Shown piece by piece: positions 1 through 7,725 of a stretch of 64,000 bases of DNA; positions within the stretch are counted from its first letter, which is position 1, and every line of letters starts with the position of its first letter. The DNA is from Geodermatophilus poikilotrophus (GTDB taxonomy: Bacteria; Actinomycetota; Actinomycetes; Mycobacteriales; Geodermatophilaceae). The notes under the pieces were generated by a model that did not search any database, had not been told where the DNA came from, and was given only the letters and a program-made list of their open reading frames with translations. The stretch is from NCBI RefSeq assembly GCF_900111455.1, contig NZ_FOIE01000006.1:248001-312000 (forward strand), in the 5' to 3' direction. A program made the position numbers and the translations under genes.

Positions 1-785
1 TCGGGCCCGGAGGCGGCGTCGTCGGTGGCGTACAGCGACGCCTCGCCGCCCACGCACAGCGCGGTGACGTCGGCGTGGCCGCTGCTGTGCACGGAGCCCG
101 CGCCCACCGGGCGGCCGAAGACGTCGACGTGCAGCACCTTGCCGGCCAGCGACGCGGGGTCCTGGGCCAGGGGTGCGTTCCCGGTGTCGCCGGTGCCCAC
201 GAACAGCGTGCCGTCGCCGGCGAAGACCAGCCCGCCACCGTTGTGCGTCTCGCCGCGCGGGATGCCGGTGAGCACCGGGTTCGGGGTGCCGCCCATCGGG
301 AAGCGGACCACCCGGTTGTCGGTGGCGGTCGAGACGTAGGCGTAGAAGAGCCCGTCCTCGGCGAAGGTGGGCGAGAGTGCCAGGCCCAGCAGCCCCCCGT
401 CGCCGCCGGTGTCGATGCCGCTGACGGTCATGAGCTCGCGGGCGGGGGAGCGGTCCGGGAAGACCTGCAGCAGCCGCCCGGTCTCCCGCTCCCCGACGAC
501 CGCGGTGCCGTCGGGCAGCACGACCAGCCCGGTGGGGACGGTCAGGCCGGAGGCCACCACGTTCGGGTCGCCGCCGTCCTCCTCGCTCTCCGGGTCGGCC
601 GGGTCCCCCGGGCCGGGTGCCTGCGGGGACTCCGTGGGCGGCCCCACCTGCGGCGGTGGACCCTCCGGCCGCGGCCGGAAGGGGCCGGCCGGCTCGTAGC
701 CGTCGCTGCCGCACCCGGCCAGGGCGACGGCGAGCAGGGCGGCGCCGGCCAGGCCCCGTCCCCCTCGCGCGCGCTGCCGGCTCAC
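1..785 (-). CDS. PQQ-type sugar dehydrogenase family lipoprotein (3' end outside window)
   Basis: The reading frame runs from a GTG at 785 off the left edge, so the C-terminus is missing. The N-terminus has a short basic stretch, a hydrophobic helix and a lipobox ending LAGC, with lipidated Cys near residue 25. It should therefore be an exported lipoprotein. A Pro-rich linker follows, then blade-like repeats containing GGLLGLA, THNGGGLVF and FVGTGDTGN. This is typical of the glucose/sorbosone dehydrogenase (YliI-like) beta-propeller family, and the His of the HNGG motif matches the family's catalytic His. Members oxidise aldoses with PQQ; substrate and cofactor here are inferred only. The gene is divergent from the hydroxyacid dehydrogenase starting at 881. 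Confidence 0.8.
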   Translation of the reverse strand, partial: MSRQRARGGRGLAGAALLAVALAGCGSDGYEPAGPFRPRPEGPPPQVGPPTESPQAPGPGDPADPESEEDGGDPNVVASGLTVPTGLVVLPDGTAVVGERETGRLLQVFPDRSPARELMTVSGIDTGGDGGLLGLALSPTFAEDGLFYAYVSTATDNRVVRFPMGGTPNPVLTGIPRGETHNGGGLVFAGDGTLFVGTGDTGNAPLAQDPASLAGKVLHVDVFGRPVGAGSVHSSGHADVTALCVGGEASLYATDDAASGP

Positions 786-866
786 CCCTCGAACAGTACG
801 TGCGCCGGATCGCCCCGTCCCGGGTCCGGCTCCGAGCCTGCGGGGGTGCGGGGGACGGGGTCCTCC

Positions 867-872
867 TAAGGT
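867..872 (+). promoter_or_regulatory. -10-like hexamer TAAGGT, leaderless start
   Basis: TAAGGT lies exactly 8 nt before the GTG at 881. The same TANNNT plus 6 or 8 nt spacing recurs before several other genes in the window. This supports transcription starting at or next to the start codon. Confidence 0.45.
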
Positions 873-880
873 CGAGGGCC

Positions 881-1843
881 GTGCGCACCGAGTCCCGCGG
901 TCCCTCCGTCGTCGGCCCCGACGAGACGCTGCACGTCCTCGTCCCCACCCCGGCGCTGGCCGAGGAGGTCGAGCGGCTGTCCCCGCGGGTGCGCGCGTAC
1001 CCGGTGGACGCCGACGCCGGCCCACCCACCGGCGAGGCCACCCGGGCGCAGGTGTGGGTGCCGCGGGTCAACCGCGCGACCCTGCCCGGGGACGAGTTCT
1101 TCGACGCGCTGCCCCGGCTGCGCCTGGTCCAGCTGCTCAGCGCCGGCGCGGAGCGGTTCGTCGGCCACCTGCCCGAGGGCGTGCTGCTCTGCAACGCCCG
1201 CGGTGCCCACACGCCCTCGACCGCGGAGTGGGCGGTCACCGCGACGCTGGCGGCCCAGCGCGGCATCCCGTTCTTCGTCCGCGAGCAGGACGCCGGCCGC
1301 TGGTCGTTCGCCACCCACTCCTCCCTGGTCGGTGCCCGCGTGCTCGTCCTGGGCGCCGGCGACATCGGCCGCACGATCGGCCGGATGCTCGCGGGCTTCG
1401 ACGTCGAGCTGACCTCGGTCGCACGGACGCCGCGGGAGGGGGTCCACGGCACCGACGAGCTGCCCCGGCTGCTGCCGGTGGCCGACGTGGTGGTCGTCGT
1501 CGTGCCGCTCACCCCGGCCACGACCGGGATGGTGGACGCCGCCTTCCTCGCCGCCATGCCGGACGGCGCCCTGCTGGTCAACGCGGCCCGCGGCGCCGTC
1601 GTCGACACCGACGCACTCCTGGCCGAACTCTCGTCGGGCCGGCTGCGCGCCGCCCTGGACGTCACCGACCCGGAGCCGCTGCCGCCGGGCCACCCGCTCT
1701 GGTCGGCGCCCGGGCTGCTGCTCACCCCGCACGTGGCCGGGGAGGTCCCGGCGACCGACGCGCGTGCCGCGGCCGCGCTGACCGCGCAGCTGGCCCGCGT
1801 GCTGGCCGGCGAGCCGTTGGTCAACGTGGTGGACGCCTACTGA
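881..1843 (+). CDS. D-isomer-specific 2-hydroxyacid dehydrogenase
   Basis: This 320-residue protein is an NAD(P)-dependent D-2-hydroxyacid dehydrogenase. The Rossmann motif GAGDIG is at residues 158-163. The catalytic set matches the family: Arg237 in NAARGAVVD, Glu265 in DVTDPEP and His284 in TPHVAGE. The length is that of single-domain family members with no ACT domain, unlike the SerA encoded at 15934. The true substrate (glyoxylate, hydroxypyruvate or another 2-oxoacid) cannot be told from sequence. The frame is open upstream, but the GTG at 881 is chosen because a -10-like hexamer precedes it and the protein aligns from there. It is monocistronic, facing a PH-domain gene. Confidence 0.88.
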   Translation: MRTESRGPSVVGPDETLHVLVPTPALAEEVERLSPRVRAYPVDADAGPPTGEATRAQVWVPRVNRATLPGDEFFDALPRLRLVQLLSAGAERFVGHLPEGVLLCNARGAHTPSTAEWAVTATLAAQRGIPFFVREQDAGRWSFATHSSLVGARVLVLGAGDIGRTIGRMLAGFDVELTSVARTPREGVHGTDELPRLLPVADVVVVVVPLTPATTGMVDAAFLAAMPDGALLVNAARGAVVDTDALLAELSSGRLRAALDVTDPEPLPPGHPLWSAPGLLLTPHVAGEVPATDARAAAALTAQLARVLAGEPLVNVVDAY

Positions 1844-1879
1844 GGTCCCCACGGGGGCGGTCGGTGCGCCCGGCGACGG

Positions 1880-2254
1880 CTACCGGGGCTCGGCGGGAGC
1901 GGGGATGCGGCCGCCGGAGACGTCGGCCAGGCGGGGCAGGTCGCGGGCGCGCAGCACCGGCAGCCGCACCTCGGTGCGGCGGGTGGTGACCAGCCACAGG
2001 TCACCGCGCTCGGCGACGCGGATGCCCGCCACCTCACCCCACGGCACGTGCCGGGCGGCGGCCGGCGAGCGCACGGTGACGCCGTCGTCGTCGACGTCCA
2101 CCCCGACCCGCAGCACCCACGTCGCGGCCAAGACAGGCACGACGAGGAAGACGAGCGTCCAGGTGGCTGCGAAGGCCAGGGGGACGACGCAGACGGTCAG
2201 CAGGAGCACCGGCAGCAGCGCGACCCGGTTCATCCGGAAGCTGGCCGTCCCCAC
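1880..2254 (-). CDS. PH-domain (bacterial pleckstrin-like) membrane protein
   Basis: This 124-residue protein has two closely spaced hydrophobic helices at roughly residues 11-50 (LLPVLLLTVCVVPLAFA, then a Val/Leu-rich segment). A soluble part follows, with the HVPWGEVAGIRV and GDLWLVTT pattern of small actinobacterial PH-domain proteins (the low-molecular-weight antigen 6 type). Function in the family is unknown; it is probably membrane-anchored with a cytoplasmic PH fold. A GTG start at 2254 has GGGAGG upstream; a start at the Met in FRMNR is also possible. It lies just downstream of the XRE regulator on the same strand and may be cotranscribed with it. Confidence 0.7.
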   Translation of the reverse strand: MGTASFRMNRVALLPVLLLTVCVVPLAFAATWTLVFLVVPVLAATWVLRVGVDVDDDGVTVRSPAAARHVPWGEVAGIRVAERGDLWLVTTRRTEVRLPVLRARDLPRLADVSGGRIPAPAEPR

Positions 2255-2278
2255 GTCCGCACATCCTCCCAGACCCGC

Positions 2279-3103
2279 TCAGGTCGACAGCCGCGCCAGC
2301 CGGTCCGCCGCGTCGCCACCCTCCGCGGCGGTGTAGACGACGAGCTGCAGGCCCGGTGCGTCGGCCGGGGTGAGCTGGTGGTGCTCGAGCAGCAGCGTCC
2401 CGACCTGCGGGTGCTCGAAGCGCCGCTCCGAGGAGCTGAACCGGTCCACGTCGTGACTGGCCCAGCCGGCGCGGAAGTGCGGGCTGGCCGCCTCGAGCCG
2501 GGCCACCAGGTCGACCACCTCCGGGTCGGCCAGCCGCGGGCCCACCTCGGCGCGGAACTGGGTGAGGAAGCGGCGGCTGTCGGTGGCCCAGTCGCCGAGC
2601 AGGTCGCGGACGGCCGGGTCGGTGAACACCAGCCACAGCAGGTTGCGCTCGGCCGCGGGCACGGCGGCCACCCCCGGGTAGAGCCGCTGGTAGGCGCGGT
2701 TCCAGCCGGCGATCGTCCAGCCGGCGGTGATGGCGTAGGCGGGGGAGGGGCCCAGCGCGTCGAGCAGCCGCTGCACGTGGGCCGGCATGCCGTCGGCTGC
2801 GGCCGGGGCCGCGCCGCCGTACCCGGTGAGCCGCAGCACGTACTCGTGCTCGGCCGGTGACATCCGCAGCGTGCGGGCCAGCGCGTCGACCACCTGCCGC
2901 GACGGTCGGATGTCCCGGCCCTGCTCCAGCCACGTGTACCAGGTGTGGCTCACCCCGGACAGCAGCGCGACCTCCTCGCGGCGCAGCCCCGGCGTCCGCC
3001 GGGGACCACCGGCGGGCAGCCCGGCGGTTCTCGGGTCGACCTGGCGGCGGCGGGACCGGAGGAACTCCGCGAGCTCGCGGCGAGCGGTGGCGGTGGCGGG
3101 CAC
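2279..3103 (-). CDS. XRE-family regulator with MmyB-like ligand-binding domain
   Basis: About 274 residues. The N-terminal helix-turn-helix (about residues 8-75) contains [20 protein letters not shown] and [19 protein letters not shown], the hallmark of XRE regulators of the MmyB type. The rest, with [11 protein letters not shown] and [13 protein letters not shown], matches the MmyB-like ligand-binding domain. The longest open frame reaches 3412, but that overlaps ilvD on the other strand. The GTG at 3103 with CGGAG seven nt upstream leaves an intergenic region and gives the family's normal N-terminus. Being divergent from ilvD, it may sense a small molecule and control itself or ilvD; this is inference from position. 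Confidence 0.82.
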   Translation of the reverse strand: MPATATARRELAEFLRSRRRQVDPRTAGLPAGGPRRTPGLRREEVALLSGVSHTWYTWLEQGRDIRPSRQVVDALARTLRMSPAEHEYVLRLTGYGGAAPAAADGMPAHVQRLLDALGPSPAYAITAGWTIAGWNRAYQRLYPGVAAVPAAERNLLWLVFTDPAVRDLLGDWATDSRRFLTQFRAEVGPRLADPEVVDLVARLEAASPHFRAGWASHDVDRFSSSERRFEHPQVGTLLLEHHQLTPADAPGLQLVVYTAAEGGDAADRLARLST

Positions 3104-3142
3104 GGCGGGCTCCGGGAGCGGGACGTCGGTGGTGGTGTCGGT

Positions 3143-3189
3143 ACCAGTATCAATGGTCTCTCGGCGAACCCCGCCGACCGGCCTAGCAT
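3143..3189. promoter_or_regulatory. Divergent promoter region, XRE regulator / ilvD
   Basis: The ilvD side has TAGCAT (3184-3189), 8 nt before its GTG, so a leaderless transcript is likely. The other strand has GATACT (complement of 3146-3151) as a possible -10 for the regulator. Between them lies an inverted repeat ACCA-N7-TGGT (3143-3157), a candidate operator. No experimental support is visible. Confidence 0.4.
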
Positions 3190-3197
3190 CGCCGGAC

Positions 3198-4901
3198 GTG
3201 ACCACCGTGGAGGAACCCCGCACCAGCGTCGACGTGAAGCCCCGCAGCCGCGAGGTGACCGACGGCATCACCCGCGCGCCGGCCCGCGCGATGCTGCGCG
3301 CGGTCGGGATGGGCGACGACGACTGGGAGAAGCCGCAGATCGGCGTCGCCTCGTCGTGGAACGAGATCACCCCGTGCAACCTCTCGCTGGACCGGCTGGC
3401 CAAGCGGGCCAAGGAGGGCGTGCACGCCGCCGGCGGCTACCCGCTGGAGTTCGGCACCATCTCCGTCTCCGACGGCATCTCGATGGGCCACGAGGGCATG
3501 CGGGCCTCGCTGGTCTCCCGCGAGGTCATCGCCGACTCGGTCGAGACGGTCGTGTTCGCCGAGCGCCTCGACGGCACGGTGCTGCTCGCCGGCTGCGACA
3601 AGTCCCTGCCCGGCATGCTCATGGCCGCGGCCCGCCTCGACCTGGCCAGCGTGTTCGTCTACTCCGGCTCGATCCTGCCCGGACGGCTCGGGGACCGGGA
3701 CAACCTGACGATCATCGACGTCTTCGAGGGCGTCGGGGCCTGCGCCCGCGGGCTGATCAGCCGTGAGGAGCTGGACGCCATCGAGAAGGCGGCCTGCCCC
3801 GGCGAGGGCTCCTGCGGCGGCATGTACACCGCGAACACGATGGCCAGCGTCGCCGAGGCGCTGGGGATGGCCCTGCCCGGCAGTGCCGCGCCGCCGGCGC
3901 CGGACCGCCGCCGCGACGCCGTCGCGATCGCCTCCGGCGAGGCCGTGGTCAACCTGCTGCGGCAGGGGATCACCGCCCGCCAGATCATGACCCGCAAGGC
4001 GTTCGAGAACGCCATCACCGTGGTCATGGCGCTCGGCGGCTCCACCAACGCCGTGCTGCACCTGCTGGCCATCGCGCACGAGGCCGGGGTCGAGCTCACG
4101 CTGGAGGACTTCAACCGGATCGGCGACCGCACCCCGCACCTGGCCGACGTCAAGCCGTTCGGCCGGTTCGTCATGACCGACGTCGACCGCGTCGGCGGCG
4201 TCCCGGTCGTGCTGCGGGCGCTGCTCGACGCCGGCCTGCTGCACGGCGACGTGCTGACGGTGACCGGGAAGACGATGGCCGAGAACCTCGCGGAGATCGC
4301 CCCGCCGGACCTGGACGGCACGATCGTCCACGCCATGGACAACCCGATCCACCGGACCGGTGGGCTGACCATCCTCCGCGGCTCGCTGTCGCCGGACGGC
4401 GCGGTCGTGAAGTCCGCCGGCTTCGACGCCGACGTGTTCGAGGGCACCGCACGCGTCTTCGACGGCGAGCAGGGCGCCATGGACGCCGTCACCGACGGCA
4501 CGCTGCAGGCCGGCGACGTCGTGGTCATCCGCTACGAGGGCCCCCGGGGCGGGCCGGGCATGCGCGAGATGCTCGCCGTGACCGGTGCGATCAAGGGCGC
4601 GGGCCTGGGCAAGGACGTCCTGCTGCTCACCGACGGGCGGTTCTCCGGGGGGACGACGGGCCTGTGCGTCGGCCACGTCGCGCCCGAGGCCACCGACGGC
4701 GGCCCGATCGCCCTCGTGCAGGACGGCGACCGCATCCGGCTGGACCTCGCCGCCCGCACCCTCGACCTGCTGGTCGACGAGGACGAGCTGGCCCGCCGCC
4801 GGCAGGACTGGCAGCCGCTGCCCCCGCGCTACACCACCGGCGTCCTCGGCAAGTACGCCAAGCTGGTGAGCTCCGCGGCTCAGGGCGCGGTCTGCGGCTG
4901 A
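3198..4901 (+). CDS. ilvD: Dihydroxy-acid dehydratase
   Basis: This 567-residue IlvD dehydrates 2,3-dihydroxy-isovalerate and 2,3-dihydroxy-3-methylvalerate to the 2-oxoacids of valine/leucine and isoleucine synthesis. Cluster-ligand regions are visible: [12 protein letters not shown] and [17 protein letters not shown], and the family substrate/Mg motifs ([19 protein letters not shown]) are present. Length and N-terminus ([20 protein letters not shown]) are normal. The GTG at 3198 is chosen over longer frames because TAGCAT sits 8 nt upstream. It stands apart from ilvBNC, as in many actinobacteria, and is followed by a covarying-stem hairpin. Confidence 0.97.
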   Translation: MTTVEEPRTSVDVKPRSREVTDGITRAPARAMLRAVGMGDDDWEKPQIGVASSWNEITPCNLSLDRLAKRAKEGVHAAGGYPLEFGTISVSDGISMGHEGMRASLVSREVIADSVETVVFAERLDGTVLLAGCDKSLPGMLMAAARLDLASVFVYSGSILPGRLGDRDNLTIIDVFEGVGACARGLISREELDAIEKAACPGEGSCGGMYTANTMASVAEALGMALPGSAAPPAPDRRRDAVAIASGEAVVNLLRQGITARQIMTRKAFENAITVVMALGGSTNAVLHLLAIAHEAGVELTLEDFNRIGDRTPHLADVKPFGRFVMTDVDRVGGVPVVLRALLDAGLLHGDVLTVTGKTMAENLAEIAPPDLDGTIVHAMDNPIHRTGGLTILRGSLSPDGAVVKSAGFDADVFEGTARVFDGEQGAMDAVTDGTLQAGDVVVIRYEGPRGGPGMREMLAVTGAIKGAGLGKDVLLLTDGRFSGGTTGLCVGHVAPEATDGGPIALVQDGDRIRLDLAARTLDLLVDEDELARRRQDWQPLPPRYTTGVLGKYAKLVSSAAQGAVCG

Positions 4902-4906
4902 AGAAG

Positions 4907-4961
4907 GGCCTCCCTGCCCCCCACCGCTCGCAGGCTCGCGGCGGGACCCTGCAGGGAGGCC
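4907..4961 (+). repeat. Stop-linked covarying hairpin, copy A (after ilvD)
   Basis: The 5' arm GGCCTCCCTGC (4907-4917) pairs perfectly with GCAGGGAGGCC (4951-4961). The loop carries CCGCTCGCAGGCTCGCGGCGGG and then ACCCT. It begins 5 nt after the ilvD stop. The loop and 3' side recur in other copies while the stem sequence differs. A decayed second 3' half follows at about 4962-5009, including the GTTCCAGCAC string also seen after leuB. It could act as a terminator or a 3'-end stabiliser, but no U-tract follows. Confidence 0.75.
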
Positions 4962-5009
4962 GTTCCAGCACGTCACCGGCTCGCGGCGGGGTCCGGCGAG
5001 GGGCCGGGC

Positions 5010-5048
5010 GCGGGGCCGGTCCCCCCAACGGGTGAGGACCGGCCCCGC
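5010..5048 (+). terminator. Hairpin between ilvD and GGDEF-EAL gene
   Basis: The 13-nt arm GCGGGGCCGGTCC (5010-5022) is fully complementary to GGACCGGCCCCGC (5036-5048) across a 13-nt loop. There is no T-run afterwards, so rho-independent activity is uncertain. The spacing to the next gene suggests a transcription boundary. Confidence 0.5.
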
Positions 5049-5088
5049 CCACCTGTCGTCGCCCCGGCTGCCTGCCGACTGAGCAGGT

Positions 5089-7725
5089 GTGCAGAAGCTG
5101 AGGTGGTGGCTCCTCGGGAGCGCCGTGCCCGTGGGTTCCGCCTGCGCGGTGTCCGCGGGCACCTCCGGCCCGGGACACCTGGGGGACCTGGCGCTCGGCG
5201 CACTCGGCATCGCCACCGCCGTCGTCCTCTGGACCGCCGGCCGGTCCGTGCAGTCCGGGTGGCGGGGCTGGCGGCTGTTCGCCCTGGCTCCGCTGATGCC
5301 GGTGGTCGGTCTCCTCGCGGTCACCGTCGCGGCACCGGACTCCCCGTTGGAGCAGGTGGCCCTGCGCTGGCTGCCCACCGTCCCCGGCTACGTGGTCGCC
5401 GTCGTCGGCATCCTCACCCTCGTCGCCCCCTCGCGGCTGCGCGGCGGAGCCCGCCCGGCCGTCGAGCTCGCCCTCTTCCTCATTGCCTGCGCGCTGGTCG
5501 TGCAGGTGCTGGTGCTCGGTCCCGACCTCGGCTGGCTGGACCTCGACCCGAGCGGGCGCGCCGTCCTCGCCGCGGCCGTCGTCGTCACCTCGGCCACGGT
5601 GGCCGCCGCCGTCCTGCTCCTGGGCGTCATCGAGAGCCGCCGCCAGCCCATGGCGCTGGTGCTGCTGGCCGCGACGGCGCTGCTCGCCCCCGGCCGGGCG
5701 CTGGGCACCTCGGCGATGCTGACGGGGGAGGAGGCCGTCGGCGACGTCGGCCGGTTCCTCGTCGCCGGCGGGCTGGTGCTGCTCGGTGCCGCCGTCCTGC
5801 TGGACCCCGGTCCGTGCCCGGAGCCCCGCCCGCAGCCGCGCACCGGACGGTCCACCCACCTGCGCCAGCTCCTCCCGCACCTGGCCATGACGGCCGCCTG
5901 CTTCGGCGCGGCCGCGGTGTCGCTGACCGGCCACCGGATCAGCCCGGTGATCGCCGTCGGCGGCTCGCTGTGCGCCGTCCTGGCCGTGCTGCACCGCTGG
6001 CTGACCGCCCGCGAGGAGCAGCGCCTCGGCACCCGGCTGCGGCGCAGCGAGGCCTACTTCCGCTCCCTGGTCGCCACCAGCAGCGACGCGGTGCTCATCC
6101 TCGACGGCGACCTGCGGGTGACCTGGTCCTCGCCGACCCTGGGGACGACGCTCGGCGCCGCCGACGCCGTCCCGGTGGGTGCCGACCTGCTCGAGCTGGT
6201 GCACCCCGACGACGCGCTGCCGCTGGCCCGCGTCCTGCAGCCCGCGGCCGGCGCCTCCGCGCCCGCCGGTGTGCTGCGGCTGCGGCTGCGGCACGCCGAC
6301 GGCGGCTGGCGGCACCTGGAGGCCGGCTTCTCGGACCTGCGCTCGGACACCGTGGTGGGCGCCGTCGTCCTGCACTGCCGCGACACCACCGAGCGGGTCG
6401 CCCGGGAGCAGGTGCTGGAGCAGGTCGCGTTCACCGACCCGGTCACCGGGCTGCCCAACCGGGCCGGCTGCGAGCGCCTGCTCGAGCAGGCGCTCGCAGC
6501 CGGTGGGCGGGGCTGCGGCAGCCTGCTGCTCATCGAGCTCGACGGTCTGGACGAGGTGCGCGAGGACGCCGGTCGCGACGTCGTCACCGAGGTGCTGGTG
6601 GAGGTCGGCCGGCGGCTGCGGGCCACCGTGCGCAGCTCCGACGCGGTCACCCGGGTGGGAGGTGGCGCCTTCGCCGTCCTCGCCGAGGGGGCGCCGCAGG
6701 CCGTGGACCTGCTGGCCGACCGCTGCCTGTCGGTGATCGAGCAGCCGCTGGACACCGGTGCCGGCGTCTTCGACGTCAGCGCCGCCATCGGCGTGGTCGA
6801 CCTCGGTGCCGCCGGGTCGGTGCCCGACCTGCTGACCCGCGCGGAGCTCGCCGTCCGGGCGGCGAACGCCGCCGGCACCGGGACCGCGCTGCGGTACCGG
6901 CCGGCTCTGGGCAGTGCCGCCGAGCGGCGGGCCCGGCTGCGCGAGGACCTGCCCGGCGCCTGGGACCGCGGCGAGCTGTCGGTGCTGTTCCAGCCGGTGG
7001 TCTCGCTGGGCGAGCAGCGGGTGACCGGCGTCGAGGCGCTGCTGCGCTGGCAGCACCCGGAGCTCGGTGAGGTGCCCCCGGCGGAGTTCGTGCCGATCGC
7101 GGAGCGTGCCGGGGTGATCGGCGAGCTGCAGCGCTGGGCGCTGACGCACGCCGCCACGGCCGTCCTGACCCTGCCGTGCACCGGTGCGCCGCTGCGGCTG
7201 GGGGTCAACATCTCCGCCTCGCACGTCGCCGCGCGCACCCTGGTCCGCGACGTCGCCGCGGTGCTGCAGTCGACCGGGCTGGCGCCCGAGCGGCTGATCC
7301 TGGAGATCACCGAGGCGACGATCATGTCCGAGGGCGAGCACGTCGCCGTCGACATCGAGGCGCTGCGGCTCATGGGCGTCCACGTGGCGCTCGACGACTT
7401 CGGCACCGGCCGCTCCTCGCTGGCCCACCTGACCCGGTTGCCGATCGACGTGCTCAAGCTGGACCACGCCTTCGTGCTGCGGGTCGACCGCGACCCCAAG
7501 GTGCGGGCGCTGTGCGAGTCCGTCGTCTCGATCGCCGGCGCCCTGGGCCTGGACGTCGTGGCGGAGGGCGTGGAGACGCCGGCCCAGCTCGGCGCGCTGC
7601 GCGCCGCGGGCTGCGGCTTCGCGCAGGGCTTCCTGCTGGCCCGCCCGATGCGCCCGCGGGAGCTGGTCGACGTGCTCGACGACGGCGCCGGTCAGCTGTG
7701 GCCCGGTCTCGTGGCATCCCGCTGA
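5089..7725 (+). CDS. Membrane PAS-GGDEF(degenerate)-EAL protein
   Basis: An 878-residue cyclic-di-GMP protein. Residues 1-310 form several hydrophobic helices. A PAS-like domain starts near 320 (EAYFRSLVATSSDAVLILDG). The GGDEF-like domain near 450-600 carries GGGAF instead of GGDEF, so cyclase activity is probably lost. The EAL domain (about 620-870) keeps the key family residues: EALLRW, LGVNIS, EITEA, DDFGTG, LKLD, EGVETP and QGFLLARP. Phosphodiesterase activity toward c-di-GMP is therefore likely, perhaps with a GTP-sensing GGDEF remnant (inference). Its TGA overlaps the ATG of the next, similarly built gene, so the two are translationally coupled. Confidence 0.9.
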   Translation: MQKLRWWLLGSAVPVGSACAVSAGTSGPGHLGDLALGALGIATAVVLWTAGRSVQSGWRGWRLFALAPLMPVVGLLAVTVAAPDSPLEQVALRWLPTVPGYVVAVVGILTLVAPSRLRGGARPAVELALFLIACALVVQVLVLGPDLGWLDLDPSGRAVLAAAVVVTSATVAAAVLLLGVIESRRQPMALVLLAATALLAPGRALGTSAMLTGEEAVGDVGRFLVAGGLVLLGAAVLLDPGPCPEPRPQPRTGRSTHLRQLLPHLAMTAACFGAAAVSLTGHRISPVIAVGGSLCAVLAVLHRWLTAREEQRLGTRLRRSEAYFRSLVATSSDAVLILDGDLRVTWSSPTLGTTLGAADAVPVGADLLELVHPDDALPLARVLQPAAGASAPAGVLRLRLRHADGGWRHLEAGFSDLRSDTVVGAVVLHCRDTTERVAREQVLEQVAFTDPVTGLPNRAGCERLLEQALAAGGRGCGSLLLIELDGLDEVREDAGRDVVTEVLVEVGRRLRATVRSSDAVTRVGGGAFAVLAEGAPQAVDLLADRCLSVIEQPLDTGAGVFDVSAAIGVVDLGAAGSVPDLLTRAELAVRAANAAGTGTALRYRPALGSAAERRARLREDLPGAWDRGELSVLFQPVVSLGEQRVTGVEALLRWQHPELGEVPPAEFVPIAERAGVIGELQRWALTHAATAVLTLPCTGAPLRLGVNISASHVAARTLVRDVAAVLQSTGLAPERLILEITEATIMSEGEHVAVDIEALRLMGVHVALDDFGTGRSSLAHLTRLPIDVLKLDHAFVLRVDRDPKVRALCESVVSIAGALGLDVVAEGVETPAQLGALRAAGCGFAQGFLLARPMRPRELVDVLDDGAGQLWPGLVASR

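Noticed and set aside
2787-3197. N-terminal extension of IlvD beyond 3198
   Set aside because: It overlaps the divergent regulator, has no similarity, and the GTG at 3198 has a spaced -10 hexamer.
5103-7070. Long Arg/Ala/Gly-rich open frames on both strands, for example inside the GGDEF-EAL genes
   Set aside because: They are out-of-frame shadows of high-GC coding sequence with no family motifs and unnatural composition.
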